A DNA stretch of 64,000 nt, taken from the NCBI GenBank assembly GCA_900321965.1, contig ONYA01000010.1, forward strand, positions 19,263 to 83,262. Direction: 5' to 3'. This document shows positions 1-6,729 of this stretch, in pieces. Position numbers and translations under genes: made by a program. This DNA is from an uncultured Prevotellaceae bacterium. Its GTDB lineage: Bacteria; Bacteroidota; Bacteroidia; Bacteroidales; Bacteroidaceae. The notes under the pieces were generated by a model. The model was not told the DNA's origin, did not search any database, and saw nothing but the letters and a program-made list of their open reading frames with translations. The first letter of the stretch is position 1. Each line of letters starts with the position of its first letter.

Positions 1-1
1 C

Positions 2-631
2 CGTCAAGAACTGTCGGCAAAGGGCACCGAAGTGCTCCTGCTGCCTTTCGACGTCAGAGATCGTGAGGCTGCCCGTCAGGCCATCGACAGCCTGCCTGCC
101 GAGTGGCAGCAGATAGACGTGCTCGTCAATAATGCCGGACTGGCTCTCGGACTGGAGCCCGAATACGAGGGCGACCTCGACGACTGGGAGACGATGATTG
201 ACACCAATGTCAAGGGACTGCTGACGATGACCCGTCTCATCGTGCCCCAGATGATAGCCCGCAACAGCGGACACATTATTAATATAGGTAGTGTGGCCGG
301 CGATGCCGCCTATGCCGGTGGCAATGTCTACTGCGCTACGAAGGCCGCCGTCAAGGCACTCTCCGACGGCCTGCGCATCGATGTGGCTGACACGGCCGTC
401 CGCGTGACCAATCTCAAGCCCGGCCTTGTGGAGACCAACTTCAGCAACATCCGTTTCCACGGCGATACCGAGCGCGCCGCCAAGCTCTATCAGGGCATCA
501 AGCCCCTGACAGGCGACGATATTGCCGACGTGGCCGTCTATGCTGCCAATGCCCCTGAGCATGTGCAGATTGCCGAGGTGCTGATACTGGCTACCCACCA
601 GGCCAGCGGCAGCGTCATCGTCCGTCGGTAG
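2..631 (+). CDS. ydfG: YdfG-type short-chain dehydrogenase, 5'-truncated by window edge
   Basis: The reading frame is open from base 2, so the N-terminal Rossmann glycine motif lies outside the window. Visible SDR motifs are NNAG (VLVNNAGLALG), the catalytic YxxxK (YCATKAAVK) with the upstream serine in NIGSVAG, and the PGLVETNFSNIRF segment typical of YdfG. That family reduces or oxidises 3-hydroxy acids, L-allo-threonine and malonic semialdehyde with NADP(H) in the cytoplasm. The C-terminal tail also matches the YdfG pattern. The next genes run on the opposite strand and are accessory, so this is probably the last core gene before an insertion point. Family assignment is firm; the exact substrate is inferred. 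Confidence 0.85.
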   Translation, partial: RQELSAKGTEVLLLPFDVRDREAARQAIDSLPAEWQQIDVLVNNAGLALGLEPEYEGDLDDWETMIDTNVKGLLTMTRLIVPQMIARNSGHIINIGSVAGDAAYAGGNVYCATKAAVKALSDGLRIDVADTAVRVTNLKPGLVETNFSNIRFHGDTERAAKLYQGIKPLTGDDIADVAVYAANAPEHVQIAEVLILATHQASGSVIVRR

Positions 632-636
632 GATGG

Positions 637-903
637 GGTAGCGCGGATGCTGTTTACTCGGTAGCCAACGGCAATGATGGCGTCAAGGCTATAGAACTGT
701 GTCTGATAGCTTTTGCCATCTGATGCAGTATGTGCAAATTTTGCACATACTGCATCTTCCTGTAGCTCTCCCGAGGTAAAGATGTTTCCCAAATGTTTTG
801 TAATGACACTTCTGTCGCAGTCGAACAAAGTTGCCATTGCTTTTTGCGTAGCCCAGACGTTCTCGTCCTAGTAGAACACCTCTATACCTTGTTCCTTGTT
901 CAT
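637..903 (-). pseudogene. rhuM-family gene, broken (in-frame stop, lost C-terminus)
   Basis: Read from an ATG at 903, the frame gives MNKEQGIEVFY, then a TAG at 868-870, then DENVWATQKAMATLFDCDRS and on to LDAIIAVGYRVNS. This is the N-terminal part of the RhuM ('virulence protein') family, where a continuous IEVxxxxDxVWxTQxxMAxLF is expected. After about residue 85 the similarity stops near the 3' end of the convergent ydfG gene, so the C-terminal two thirds are missing. RhuM genes are common passengers in defence and mobile regions. The stop plus truncation indicates a decayed copy. The family call is from recognition of conserved motifs. Confidence 0.7.
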
Positions 904-1285
904 CAAATGCCTCAACATCTTCTGGATATGTTTCTTTACGAATCTCAATATTAGTTTCTAATGCGCTTTTCAGTGAATTAGTAAAGTTCCTGTCAAATAT
1001 GTAGATGATATCTTCTAACTGCTTGTCATCGACCTGCGATATAAGTAGTGAGGTCATTAGGTCCGTAATCATGCTACGATACAACAAATTAGCAGGAGCG
1101 CATAAAGTTGCGTATTCCTCATAGGGAATATAATGCAATGCGTTCAAGGAAACGCGAATCTTTCTTGCAAGTTCATTTAGTGCTATAATTCTTTTGCACC
1201 CACCATTTTTCGACTTACTCTCTGTAAGCGAATGCAGATATTCTATCTTGCTTAATGCGTCTTCTATTGTCACAAAGTATTCCAT
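689..1285 (-). CDS. Hypothetical protein, C-terminus probably runs into rhuM debris
   Basis: The start chosen is the ATG at 1285 (MEYFVTIEDALSKIEYL); a longer frame begins at 1321 but reaches into the flank of the repeat array. Residues 1 to about 125 look like a genuine mostly helical soluble protein with charged and leucine-rich stretches. From about base 903 the frame overlaps the rhuM remnant in another phase, so the last 70 residues (basic, Cys-rich) are probably not native. I do not recognise the family. It lies between the CRISPR-like array and the rhuM remnant and could be a truncated accessory gene. Confidence 0.45.
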   Translation of the reverse strand: MEYFVTIEDALSKIEYLHSLTESKSKNGGCKRIIALNELARKIRVSLNALHYIPYEEYATLCAPANLLYRSMITDLMTSLLISQVDDKQLEDIIYIFDRNFTNSLKSALETNIEIRKETYPEDVEAFDEQGTRYRGVLLGRERLGYAKSNGNFVRLRQKCHYKTFGKHLYLGRATGRCSMCKICTYCIRWQKLSDTVL

Positions 1286-1314
1286 ATCATATGAGTTCTG
1301 TCTCCTTACGCTTG

Positions 1315-1609
1315 GTAACAACCTTACAAAATCTATGCATATACAATGCCGACTCGCTCATCGACGAGCTCTCGCGGATGTAACAACCTTACAAAATCTA
1401 TGCATATACAATTCATGGTGGTGTTCAGACCAGCCAACTCGGATGTAACAACCTTACAAAATCTATGCATATACAATGGGGTCGAGGTCGTAGGAGTCCA
1501 TCAGTCGGATGTAACAACCTTACAAAATCTATGCATATACAATACTCTAAAGGTGCTATCTGGAAAGCATCCGGATGTAACAACCTTACAAAATCTATGC
1601 ATATACAAT
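1315..1609 (-). CRISPR. CRISPR-like array: five repeats, four spacers
   Basis: Five copies of a repeat have the core GTAACAACCTTACAAAATCT...ATATACAAT on the + strand, starting at 1315, 1380, 1445, 1511 and 1577 (period 65-66 bp). Copies 2 to 5 also share GGATG in front of the core, giving a 37-bp identical repeat (38 with the conserved C). Spacers at 1348-1375, 1413-1440, 1478-1506 and 1544-1572 are unique, 28-29 bp, and clearly more GC-rich than the repeat. The copy at 1315 lacks the GGATG end, as a leader-distal terminal repeat often does, which implies transcription on the minus strand away from the nuclease gene. In that sense the repeat ends with a 5-bp hairpin (TGTAA, loop GGTTG, TTACA) followed by TCC and the spacer. 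No cas1 or cas2 is nearby. Confidence 0.85.
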
Positions 1610-2926
1610 AGACTTATGTTGTTTTCCTGTTTCAACCTTGACTGTTGCAATCCCATTCACAGAGAAACGGGAGAGCAGAGCCGTCAAGTCCGCAGGCGTA
1701 GATTCGGGATAATCCGTCCCTATTTTGTGATTCACTAATAGTCCCAGCAGATTCAGACTGGCGTTCAGGTCGCGGTCGATGACTGCTCCGCAATGCGGGC
1801 AACGGTAGGTGCGGTCGCGGAGCGTCAAATCGTCCTTCTTCTCTCCGCAAACCGAACACGTCTTGCTGCTTGCAAAGAAGCGGTCGGCCTTCGTGACTTT
1901 CACGCCGTTAGTTTCGGCTTTATACTCTATCTGTCTGCGCAGTTCGCCAAACGAAACATCACTGACGGCCTGAGCCAGTCGGTGATTCTTGGTCATGCCC
2001 TTCACGTTCAGGTCTTCAATGGCAATCTCGCCATAGTGTGTGGTCAGAATCGTGGTGACCTTATGTAAGAAGTCACGCCTGATATTCGCCACGTGACCTT
2101 GGGCCTGAGCCAGCCGCACAGACAGTTTCATATAATTGTTCGACTTCCTGACGCCCTTCAGCCTTTCCTCTTTGGTTTTCGGATGGAACCGCTTACTGAG
2201 CTGTCTGCTGAGTCTTGTTATTTTTCTCTGATTCTTCTTCAGTGGCTTGGGATTCTCGATAGCGATGCCGTCGGAGAGTATCAGCGCTGACTTGATGCCC
2301 ATGTCAACACCTACTTTCCTGTTGGCATCGACTAAGTCCACATTCGGATGCGTTCTTTTATATTCTTCTTCTGTAATCTCCAAACTGAACGATGCGTAGA
2401 ACTTGCCACCACTTTGCGAAATGCATACATTGTTTATCTTGGCATAGTTGAAGCGGATATGCTCAGCCATCTTCACCCAACCCAATTTTGGAAATTGCAT
2501 ATATTGATGCTTCCCATTTTCATTGTGTGGAATCTTATCGAAAGACTTCGAGTTCTTGTTTACTTCTGATAGTTCCACTTCACTGGATTGAAGATAAAAC
2601 TTTCCTTCGTTATCTCTTTTCTTCTTAAACTGAGGATACTTGCCAAGTCCCTTGAAGAATCTCTTAAAAGCCATATCAAGATTCATAAAAGGTTGGTCAG
2701 TGGCACACTTTGTCACCTCGTATGTAAACGGAAACTGCTCCTTCTTGATAGCATTGAAACGCTTTCGGATTTCCCTACCGTTCGGTTTCTCGCCAGCCTC
2801 GTACATCCGTTTCCATTCTGCCAGTCCCCAGTTATACGCCAATCGCGCACACCCGAAAGCCTTGCGGAAGTATGTCTTCTGCTTGTTGTTCGGTTTCAGT
2901 TCTATTCTGTGCGCAATTGAAATCAT
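1595..2926 (-). CDS. tnpB: TnpB-like RuvC nuclease (IS605 OrfB / miniature Cas12 type)
   Basis: This is a complete 443-residue protein. The N-terminal half carries the OrfB helix-turn-helix pattern (HRIELKPNNKQKTYFRKAFG...YNWGL). The RuvC-like catalytic triad is intact: D208 (VGVDMG), E304 (IAIEDLNVKGM) and D384 (VIDRDLNAS). A four-cysteine zinc ribbon sits between the last two (C357, C360, C376, C379). The family comprises RNA-guided DNA nucleases, TnpB in transposons and Cas12f/V-U in CRISPR systems. The gene reads towards the repeat array and its TAG stop (1595-1597) lies inside the repeat copy at 1577, in the region where TnpB guide RNA is normally encoded. No TnpA transposase is present. 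Whether it acts as a transposon nuclease or a CRISPR effector is inference; the array favours the latter. Confidence 0.85.
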   Translation of the reverse strand: MISIAHRIELKPNNKQKTYFRKAFGCARLAYNWGLAEWKRMYEAGEKPNGREIRKRFNAIKKEQFPFTYEVTKCATDQPFMNLDMAFKRFFKGLGKYPQFKKKRDNEGKFYLQSSEVELSEVNKNSKSFDKIPHNENGKHQYMQFPKLGWVKMAEHIRFNYAKINNVCISQSGGKFYASFSLEITEEEYKRTHPNVDLVDANRKVGVDMGIKSALILSDGIAIENPKPLKKNQRKITRLSRQLSKRFHPKTKEERLKGVRKSNNYMKLSVRLAQAQGHVANIRRDFLHKVTTILTTHYGEIAIEDLNVKGMTKNHRLAQAVSDVSFGELRRQIEYKAETNGVKVTKADRFFASSKTCSVCGEKKDDLTLRDRTYRCPHCGAVIDRDLNASLNLLGLLVNHKIGTDYPESTPADLTALLSRFSVNGIATVKVETGKQHKSIVYA

Positions 2927-2927
2927 A

Positions 2928-2949
2928 TTTTTAGTTTAGATGTTGAGTC
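2928..2949. repeat. Direct repeat copy 1, next to tnpB-like start
   Basis: The 22-bp sequence TTTTTAGTTTAGATGTTG+AGTC is found again exactly at 5503-5524. This copy lies 2 bp in front of the start codon of the tnpB-like gene on the minus strand, and its last base is the first base of the DUF5131 stop codon. The two copies bracket the DUF5131-TcmP-HNH cassette. It could be an element end, a recombination scar or a shared upstream element of two minus-strand units. Confidence 0.8.
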
Positions 2950-3686
2950 TATATTGCCACTTTCTCCGGCATCTGCTGAATGATTTCACCTAACAGCAGT
3001 TTTCCATTTGCATGCTTGTTACGCTTCACACCATCACTGCCCCAGGTTCCCCATTGCTTGAAAAAGAATGCAGCACCTTGCAGTTCGACTTGACGCTTGA
3101 TGTTTATTACCCATTCCAATTGCATGGGACGGGCTTTGGGGCCGCTCTCGCCTCCGACGATTACCCAGTCGATGCCGTCAAGATTCATGTTGCCCAAATC
3201 TTCTATTAGCGGCTCGCATGACAGGAACTTGATGCTGGCATTCAACTTACGAAGGTAGTCAATGCGCTTTTTTGTCGCCTCGCATTCAACCGTCACACCC
3301 AACCAAACATTACGCGGAATGAGTCTTGAAGCGAAATACTCGCTCATTCGTTCAGCACGTTTTGTAAGTATCTGGTAACGATGCTGAGGTGTCATGACAA
3401 TGGTATGCATAATTCTGTCGACGAATTCAAAAGGCACGTCTTCGTGGAAGATGTCGCTCATTGAACAGACAAAGATGTTATGAGGTCTTTTCCATTGCAA
3501 TGGTTCTTCCAAATCATCCTCATGCAGAGTCAGCCCAAAGCCGTTCTGGTATTTCTCTAATCCCATAGCCTTTAGCCGGCGAGCCATCACCTCAGCATAA
3601 CAATGGGCACAACCCGCAGACTTCTTGGTGCAACCTGTTATAGGGTTCCACGTCTTATCTGTCCATTCTATCTTTGTTGTTCTCAT
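2949..3686 (-). CDS. DUF5131 (phage Gp37/Gp68) three-Cys-motif protein
   Basis: The protein has 245 residues. It opens with IEWTDKTWNPITGCTKKSAG followed by CAHCYAE, the defining three-cysteine motif of the Gp37/Gp68 family, which resembles a radical-SAM iron-sulfur site (C19, C26, C29 here). Further family blocks are NIFVCSMSDIF, RYQILTKRAER, NVWLGVTVE, KFLSCEPLIEDL and DWVIVGGESG. The biochemical function is not established; the family occurs in phages and accessory regions and is commonly next to a TcmP protein, as here. The ATG start is clear. It ends at the 22-bp direct repeat, and the TcmP gene lies directly upstream with a 1-bp gap, so the two are cotranscribed. Confidence 0.85.
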   Translation of the reverse strand: MRTTKIEWTDKTWNPITGCTKKSAGCAHCYAEVMARRLKAMGLEKYQNGFGLTLHEDDLEEPLQWKRPHNIFVCSMSDIFHEDVPFEFVDRIMHTIVMTPQHRYQILTKRAERMSEYFASRLIPRNVWLGVTVECEATKKRIDYLRKLNASIKFLSCEPLIEDLGNMNLDGIDWVIVGGESGPKARPMQLEWVINIKRQVELQGAAFFFKQWGTWGSDGVKRNKHANGKLLLGEIIQQMPEKVAI

Positions 3687-3687
3687 A

Positions 3688-4794
3688 CTACTTTCCTATT
3701 TTGTATTCGATAATACGATGGTTATTGAATATTTGCTCATACGTCACCAAAGGCGATGGCGCATCATAACTGATAAGTCCTTCTTTCTTCAGCTGTCTCA
3801 AGACATCAGCCGCTTGTGTGGGAATGTGTCCTTGGTCAAGGGTGAACAAATAGACTTCTTCATTGTTCCGTAATTCATACTTTAAGATCTTCTCACGGAG
3901 CAGTGCAGTAAAGGCTTCTTTTTTAGTTGGCTTCTTCTCCTCAAATAATGAGAGTTGCGACTTCGACAGGTCTTCGTCAATATCAAAGTTCGCCTCTCCA
4001 TTAATTGTGTTCTTTTTCCATGCCACATTCAGGAACTTGTCAACAGCGAGTGGATGGCTCGCGCCAAAAATGATTCCATAAATGTTTGTTCCCTTTTTTA
4101 TGGAGAATGGATAAAGTTTCATATTTGAGTCCGCAGGAATCTTTTCTCTGAATTGCTCTAACAGACTACGATGAATAAACTTATATGGATTGTCTTTTGC
4201 TCTCTGCATGTCAATCTGTACATTCATCATAAATTCCGGGCGCTCACCGAATCTAAAGAAGTAAGACGATGAAACGAAATACAGGAAATCAACGGTTGAT
4301 GTAGTGACAAGTTCGTTAAAATATTGATCGGATAAGAATTTAATTCCATTCTGGTCAAGAAAAACCAAAGAAGGAAATCTGCGGATGATTGTTATTACTT
4401 GAGGGAACAAATCAGCAAAGTCTAAATATGTGTATTTAATCTTTACAATCTCTTTCTCAACAGCTATTTTCAGTTGGTTGTTTTCTTCAATATATTGTTT
4501 GCAACAATCACAGAGCAAACTATATTTATCTTTATCATATTCATTAAGCCACAAATAGATTCGTTTGTCACGTCTTATAATGTTTTCCAACGTGCCGTTT
4601 ATCTGTTGAAGTATCCGAATCGGACTTCCTGCGACTCCTTTCTGGTCACGCCCTGTTCCTGCAAACAAATCAAATATGCAGATATGCTTAAGGGGTCCCA
4701 TAACAAAGACAGGCAGCCATTCTTTTGTGTAGGCTTCGAATATTTCCAGTTTTGTTATTGTTCCCTCGTCAAAGGGATGTCTATGTAAATCCAT
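3688..4794 (-). CDS. tcmP: Three-Cys-motif partner protein TcmP
   Basis: The protein has 368 residues. The N-terminal third carries TKLEIFEAYTKEWLPVF and IFDLFAGTGRD, the diagnostic opening of the TcmP family, whose GxG motif recalls an AdoMet-type nucleotide fold. The family is defined by its position next to a three-cysteine Gp37/Gp68-type protein, and that partner starts 1 bp downstream. Residues 270-368 look like a winged-helix tail (VYLFTLDQGHIPTQAADVLR). Function is unknown in the family; a joint nucleic-acid modification or defence role is plausible but unproven. The coding region is AT-richer than the flanking core genes, in keeping with transfer. Confidence 0.8.
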   Translation of the reverse strand: MDLHRHPFDEGTITKLEIFEAYTKEWLPVFVMGPLKHICIFDLFAGTGRDQKGVAGSPIRILQQINGTLENIIRRDKRIYLWLNEYDKDKYSLLCDCCKQYIEENNQLKIAVEKEIVKIKYTYLDFADLFPQVITIIRRFPSLVFLDQNGIKFLSDQYFNELVTTSTVDFLYFVSSSYFFRFGERPEFMMNVQIDMQRAKDNPYKFIHRSLLEQFREKIPADSNMKLYPFSIKKGTNIYGIIFGASHPLAVDKFLNVAWKKNTINGEANFDIDEDLSKSQLSLFEEKKPTKKEAFTALLREKILKYELRNNEEVYLFTLDQGHIPTQAADVLRQLKKEGLISYDAPSPLVTYEQIFNNHRIIEYKIGK

Positions 4795-4859
4795 AATAAT
4801 AATGTTTATCAGAAATGTTTATAATAATCTGGTTGTGGATAGTCAAGGGGAATATACTG

Positions 4860-5405
4860 TCATTTGAACGGCAAATCCATTTCATCCAGTTCTTCGGCAT
4901 GTTTATCCAACAATCCGTTTTCTACGCTATAAAGGTAGATGTTCTTTAGATAGTGGATGAGGATGTTTAAGGGAGGCCATTCATTGCGCACCTCGCTGTA
5001 CCATTCAAACAGGTCCATGTTGCCTTTCGACGAGTTGCACGTCTTGCAAACCATGATGATGTTATCCATGTCGTTGGCACCGCCCTTGCTCCTTGGAAAG
5101 ACGTGATCTTTCGTCAGCTTCGATGGCTCCATTTCCTTGCCGCAATACCAGCAATAGTTGTTCTCCTTTATCTTCGCTATGTTGAACTCCAGTAAATCGT
5201 GTATGTTCCATCGGCCTTCTTTGTAAGCCTTGAAAGCCTTAGAGCGTATCATGTAGCACGAGCGGTCGTACTTTTCTTTGCCCATATTCAGCGCAGCACA
5301 CAGCATCTGCAAGTTGGCATACGACCAGAACAGATACTCACCAAAGTTCGCAAACTTCGGCTCTCGCTTCTGCTTCTTTAGGGTATTGGTCTGGTCAGTC
5401 GTCAT
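4860..5405 (-). CDS. HNH endonuclease
   Basis: The protein has 181 residues. The centre contains CWYCGKEMEPSKLTKDHVFP, then a GGANDMDNIIMVCKTCN stretch ending NSSKG. This is the canonical HNH module with two CxxC zinc pairs, the catalytic His after Asp, and the Asn and second Cys pair. The N-terminal 80 residues are a helical region without a recognised domain. It is transcribed ahead of tcmP and DUF5131 with a 65-bp gap, probably from the -7 box at 5438-5445. It could provide the nuclease of the three-gene cassette or be an independent homing or defence nuclease. Confidence 0.8.
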   Translation of the reverse strand: MTTDQTNTLKKQKREPKFANFGEYLFWSYANLQMLCAALNMGKEKYDRSCYMIRSKAFKAYKEGRWNIHDLLEFNIAKIKENNYCWYCGKEMEPSKLTKDHVFPRSKGGANDMDNIIMVCKTCNSSKGNMDLFEWYSEVRNEWPPLNILIHYLKNIYLYSVENGLLDKHAEELDEMDLPFK

Positions 5406-5437
5406 CTATTTGCGTGATTATGTTCATTTATTGTTTG

Positions 5438-5445
5438 CAAAGATA
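5438..5445 (-). promoter_or_regulatory. Bacteroidetes -7 box for the HNH-TcmP-DUF5131 unit
   Basis: On the minus strand this reads TATCTTTG, matching TAnnTTTG, 33 bp ahead of the HNH start codon. A clear -33 TTG at the usual spacing is not obvious. Confidence 0.55.
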
Positions 5446-5502
5446 GTCAATTTCCCTGACTCTCGGATGCTTTTTGACTAAAAAAAGCATAAATCTTAAC
5501 CG

Positions 5503-5524
5503 TTTTTAGTTTAGATGTTGAGTC
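5503..5524. repeat. Direct repeat copy 2
   Basis: Identical over 22 bp to 2928-2949 and in the same orientation. It lies about 100 bp upstream of the HNH gene on the minus strand. The bases immediately flanking the two copies differ, so the repeat ends sharply at 22 bp. Confidence 0.8.
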
Positions 5525-5580
5525 AATCCCATCTACACGAAATTGGACAACGCAATTTGCGACTTCCAATTCTCATCTGT

Positions 5581-5703
5581 CTAATCCATCACGACATCGT
5601 CTTTTGAGAAGCGGATGGTGTGGTTGGGCTGGGTTTTTACGCAGTCGGAAAACATGATGCCGAAGACGACGGCGATGATGTAAAGCAGGAATAATCCGTC
5701 CAT
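5581..5703 (-). CDS. Small single-pass membrane protein, 40 aa
   Basis: ATG at 5703, stop at 5581-5583. The product starts MDGLFLLYIIAVVFGIMF, a single hydrophobic helix, followed by a polar tail with SDCVKTQPNHTIRFSKDD. It has its own -7 box at 5746-5753 about 45 bp upstream, so it is probably a real short gene and not noise. I do not recognise the family. It lies between the HNH cassette and the WYL regulator and is on the same strand as both. Confidence 0.55.
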   Translation of the reverse strand: MDGLFLLYIIAVVFGIMFSDCVKTQPNHTIRFSKDDVVMD

Positions 5704-5745
5704 AATTCTTATTGTTTTTAGTTACACATTTATTGTTTTCGAGTG

Positions 5746-5785
5746 CAAAGATAGGGCGGGGGTGTACCATAAGTCGGTACACCCC
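5746..5785 (-). promoter_or_regulatory. Promoter with overlapping 10-bp palindrome (operator candidate)
   Basis: On the minus strand 5753-5746 reads TATCTTTG (-7 box). Just upstream, 5759-5768 (GGGGTGTACC) and 5776-5785 (GGTACACCCC) form a perfect inverted repeat with a 7-bp centre, placed where the -33 element would be. No T-run follows on the minus strand, so an operator is more likely than a terminator. The neighbouring WYL regulator (5824-6720) is a candidate ligand; this is inference. Confidence 0.5.
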
Positions 5786-5823
5786 TGAACCTTTTCTGTT
5801 AAAAGATGCTAAACGGACGGGCG

Positions 5824-6720
5824 CTACTTCTGATAGCGCTGAAGTATGGATTCTACCTGTTGCTGGAACCGGTCGCGGAGTTCCTGTGGCTGAAGAATCT
5901 CTAGACCGTCGGCGTGGGTGAGAAGCTGGCCGAGGAAGTCGGCGGTGGGACGGATGTCGAATGAGAAGTCGGTATAATCGGTGGTGACGGTCGTCGTACG
6001 CTGCGACAGATGGAGAGGAAGGGTGCGCAGGTAGTTGGGCGTCTTGCCGTAAGCACGGACGACGACGTGGGTCAGGGGTGTCTCGTCGGTCAGCACGCCG
6101 AAGTACTCTGCGAAGTAGTCCTGCGGCGAGAAGTCGGCGGGCATCTGGAAATCTTCGTCGGTAAGGTTGACTGCCTGCATACGGTCAAGCGAATAGGTGG
6201 CGAAATGATGGCCGGTGAAGGAGAGCAGATACCAGCGTCGGTGGAATAGCTTGAGGGCGTAGGGTGCCACGACCTTCTTGTAGCTGTCGGCCCCGAAGCG
6301 CTGATACTGCATCAGAATCTTCTTGCCGGCCTTGATGGCACTGATGATGGTCTCGAGGTATTCCTCGCCTGCGGGTACGTTTTCAAGGATGATGCGGTCT
6401 TTCAGCGAGACGCTGTCGGAGAGTACGCCGCCGACGGTCATCGTGGAGAGCATCCAGCGCTCCAGACTGTCGTCGAGCAGCACTTCGGGGTTGGCGATGT
6501 AGTACTTGTAATGGTCCTTCACGTCGCAGTCGATGATGACGCCGAACATGTCGAGTATGGCGTCGCGATGGCGGTTGAAGGTGGTGCGGGGCAGGGGGTT
6601 GCCGTCGGCTACCCCCTCCCTCATCCAGTGTTCGTTCAACTCGTCCAACGTCATCTGCCGATAGCGGCGGAAAGCGTTGATGAGCCAGATGTACTGCTGG
6701 TATATCTGTGCGGGCTTCAT
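5824..6720 (-). CDS. WYL-domain transcriptional regulator
   Basis: The protein has 298 residues. The N-terminal part (about 1-90) is a helix-turn-helix-like region. The WYL core is at about residues 130-190 (KILMQYQRF, VVAPYALKLFHRRWYLL, YSLDRM). A WCX-type C-terminal part ends in PQELRDRFQQQVESIL. WYL proteins are one-component regulators that bind ligands, often nucleotides, and some control defence loci. The family is also common as a core regulator in Prevotella, so a link with the CRISPR-like array 3 kb away is possible but not shown. The NUDIX gene is 9 bp upstream on the same strand, suggesting cotranscription. Confidence 0.85.
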   Translation of the reverse strand: MKPAQIYQQYIWLINAFRRYRQMTLDELNEHWMREGVADGNPLPRTTFNRHRDAILDMFGVIIDCDVKDHYKYYIANPEVLLDDSLERWMLSTMTVGGVLSDSVSLKDRIILENVPAGEEYLETIISAIKAGKKILMQYQRFGADSYKKVVAPYALKLFHRRWYLLSFTGHHFATYSLDRMQAVNLTDEDFQMPADFSPQDYFAEYFGVLTDETPLTHVVVRAYGKTPNYLRTLPLHLSQRTTTVTTDYTDFSFDIRPTADFLGQLLTHADGLEILQPQELRDRFQQQVESILQRYQK

Positions 6721-6729
6721 CGGCTTGGG

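Noticed and set aside
1346-1738. Open frame across the array encoding repeated DVTTLQNLCIYN peptides
   Set aside because: The peptide repeat is a by-product of the DNA repeat; the spacers give unrelated residues and the frame runs antisense into the tnpB-like gene. A CRISPR-like array explains it better.
3012-5481. Several + strand ORFs opposite the DUF5131-TcmP-HNH cassette
   Set aside because: All are antisense to genes with clear domain motifs and have no promoters or families of their own.
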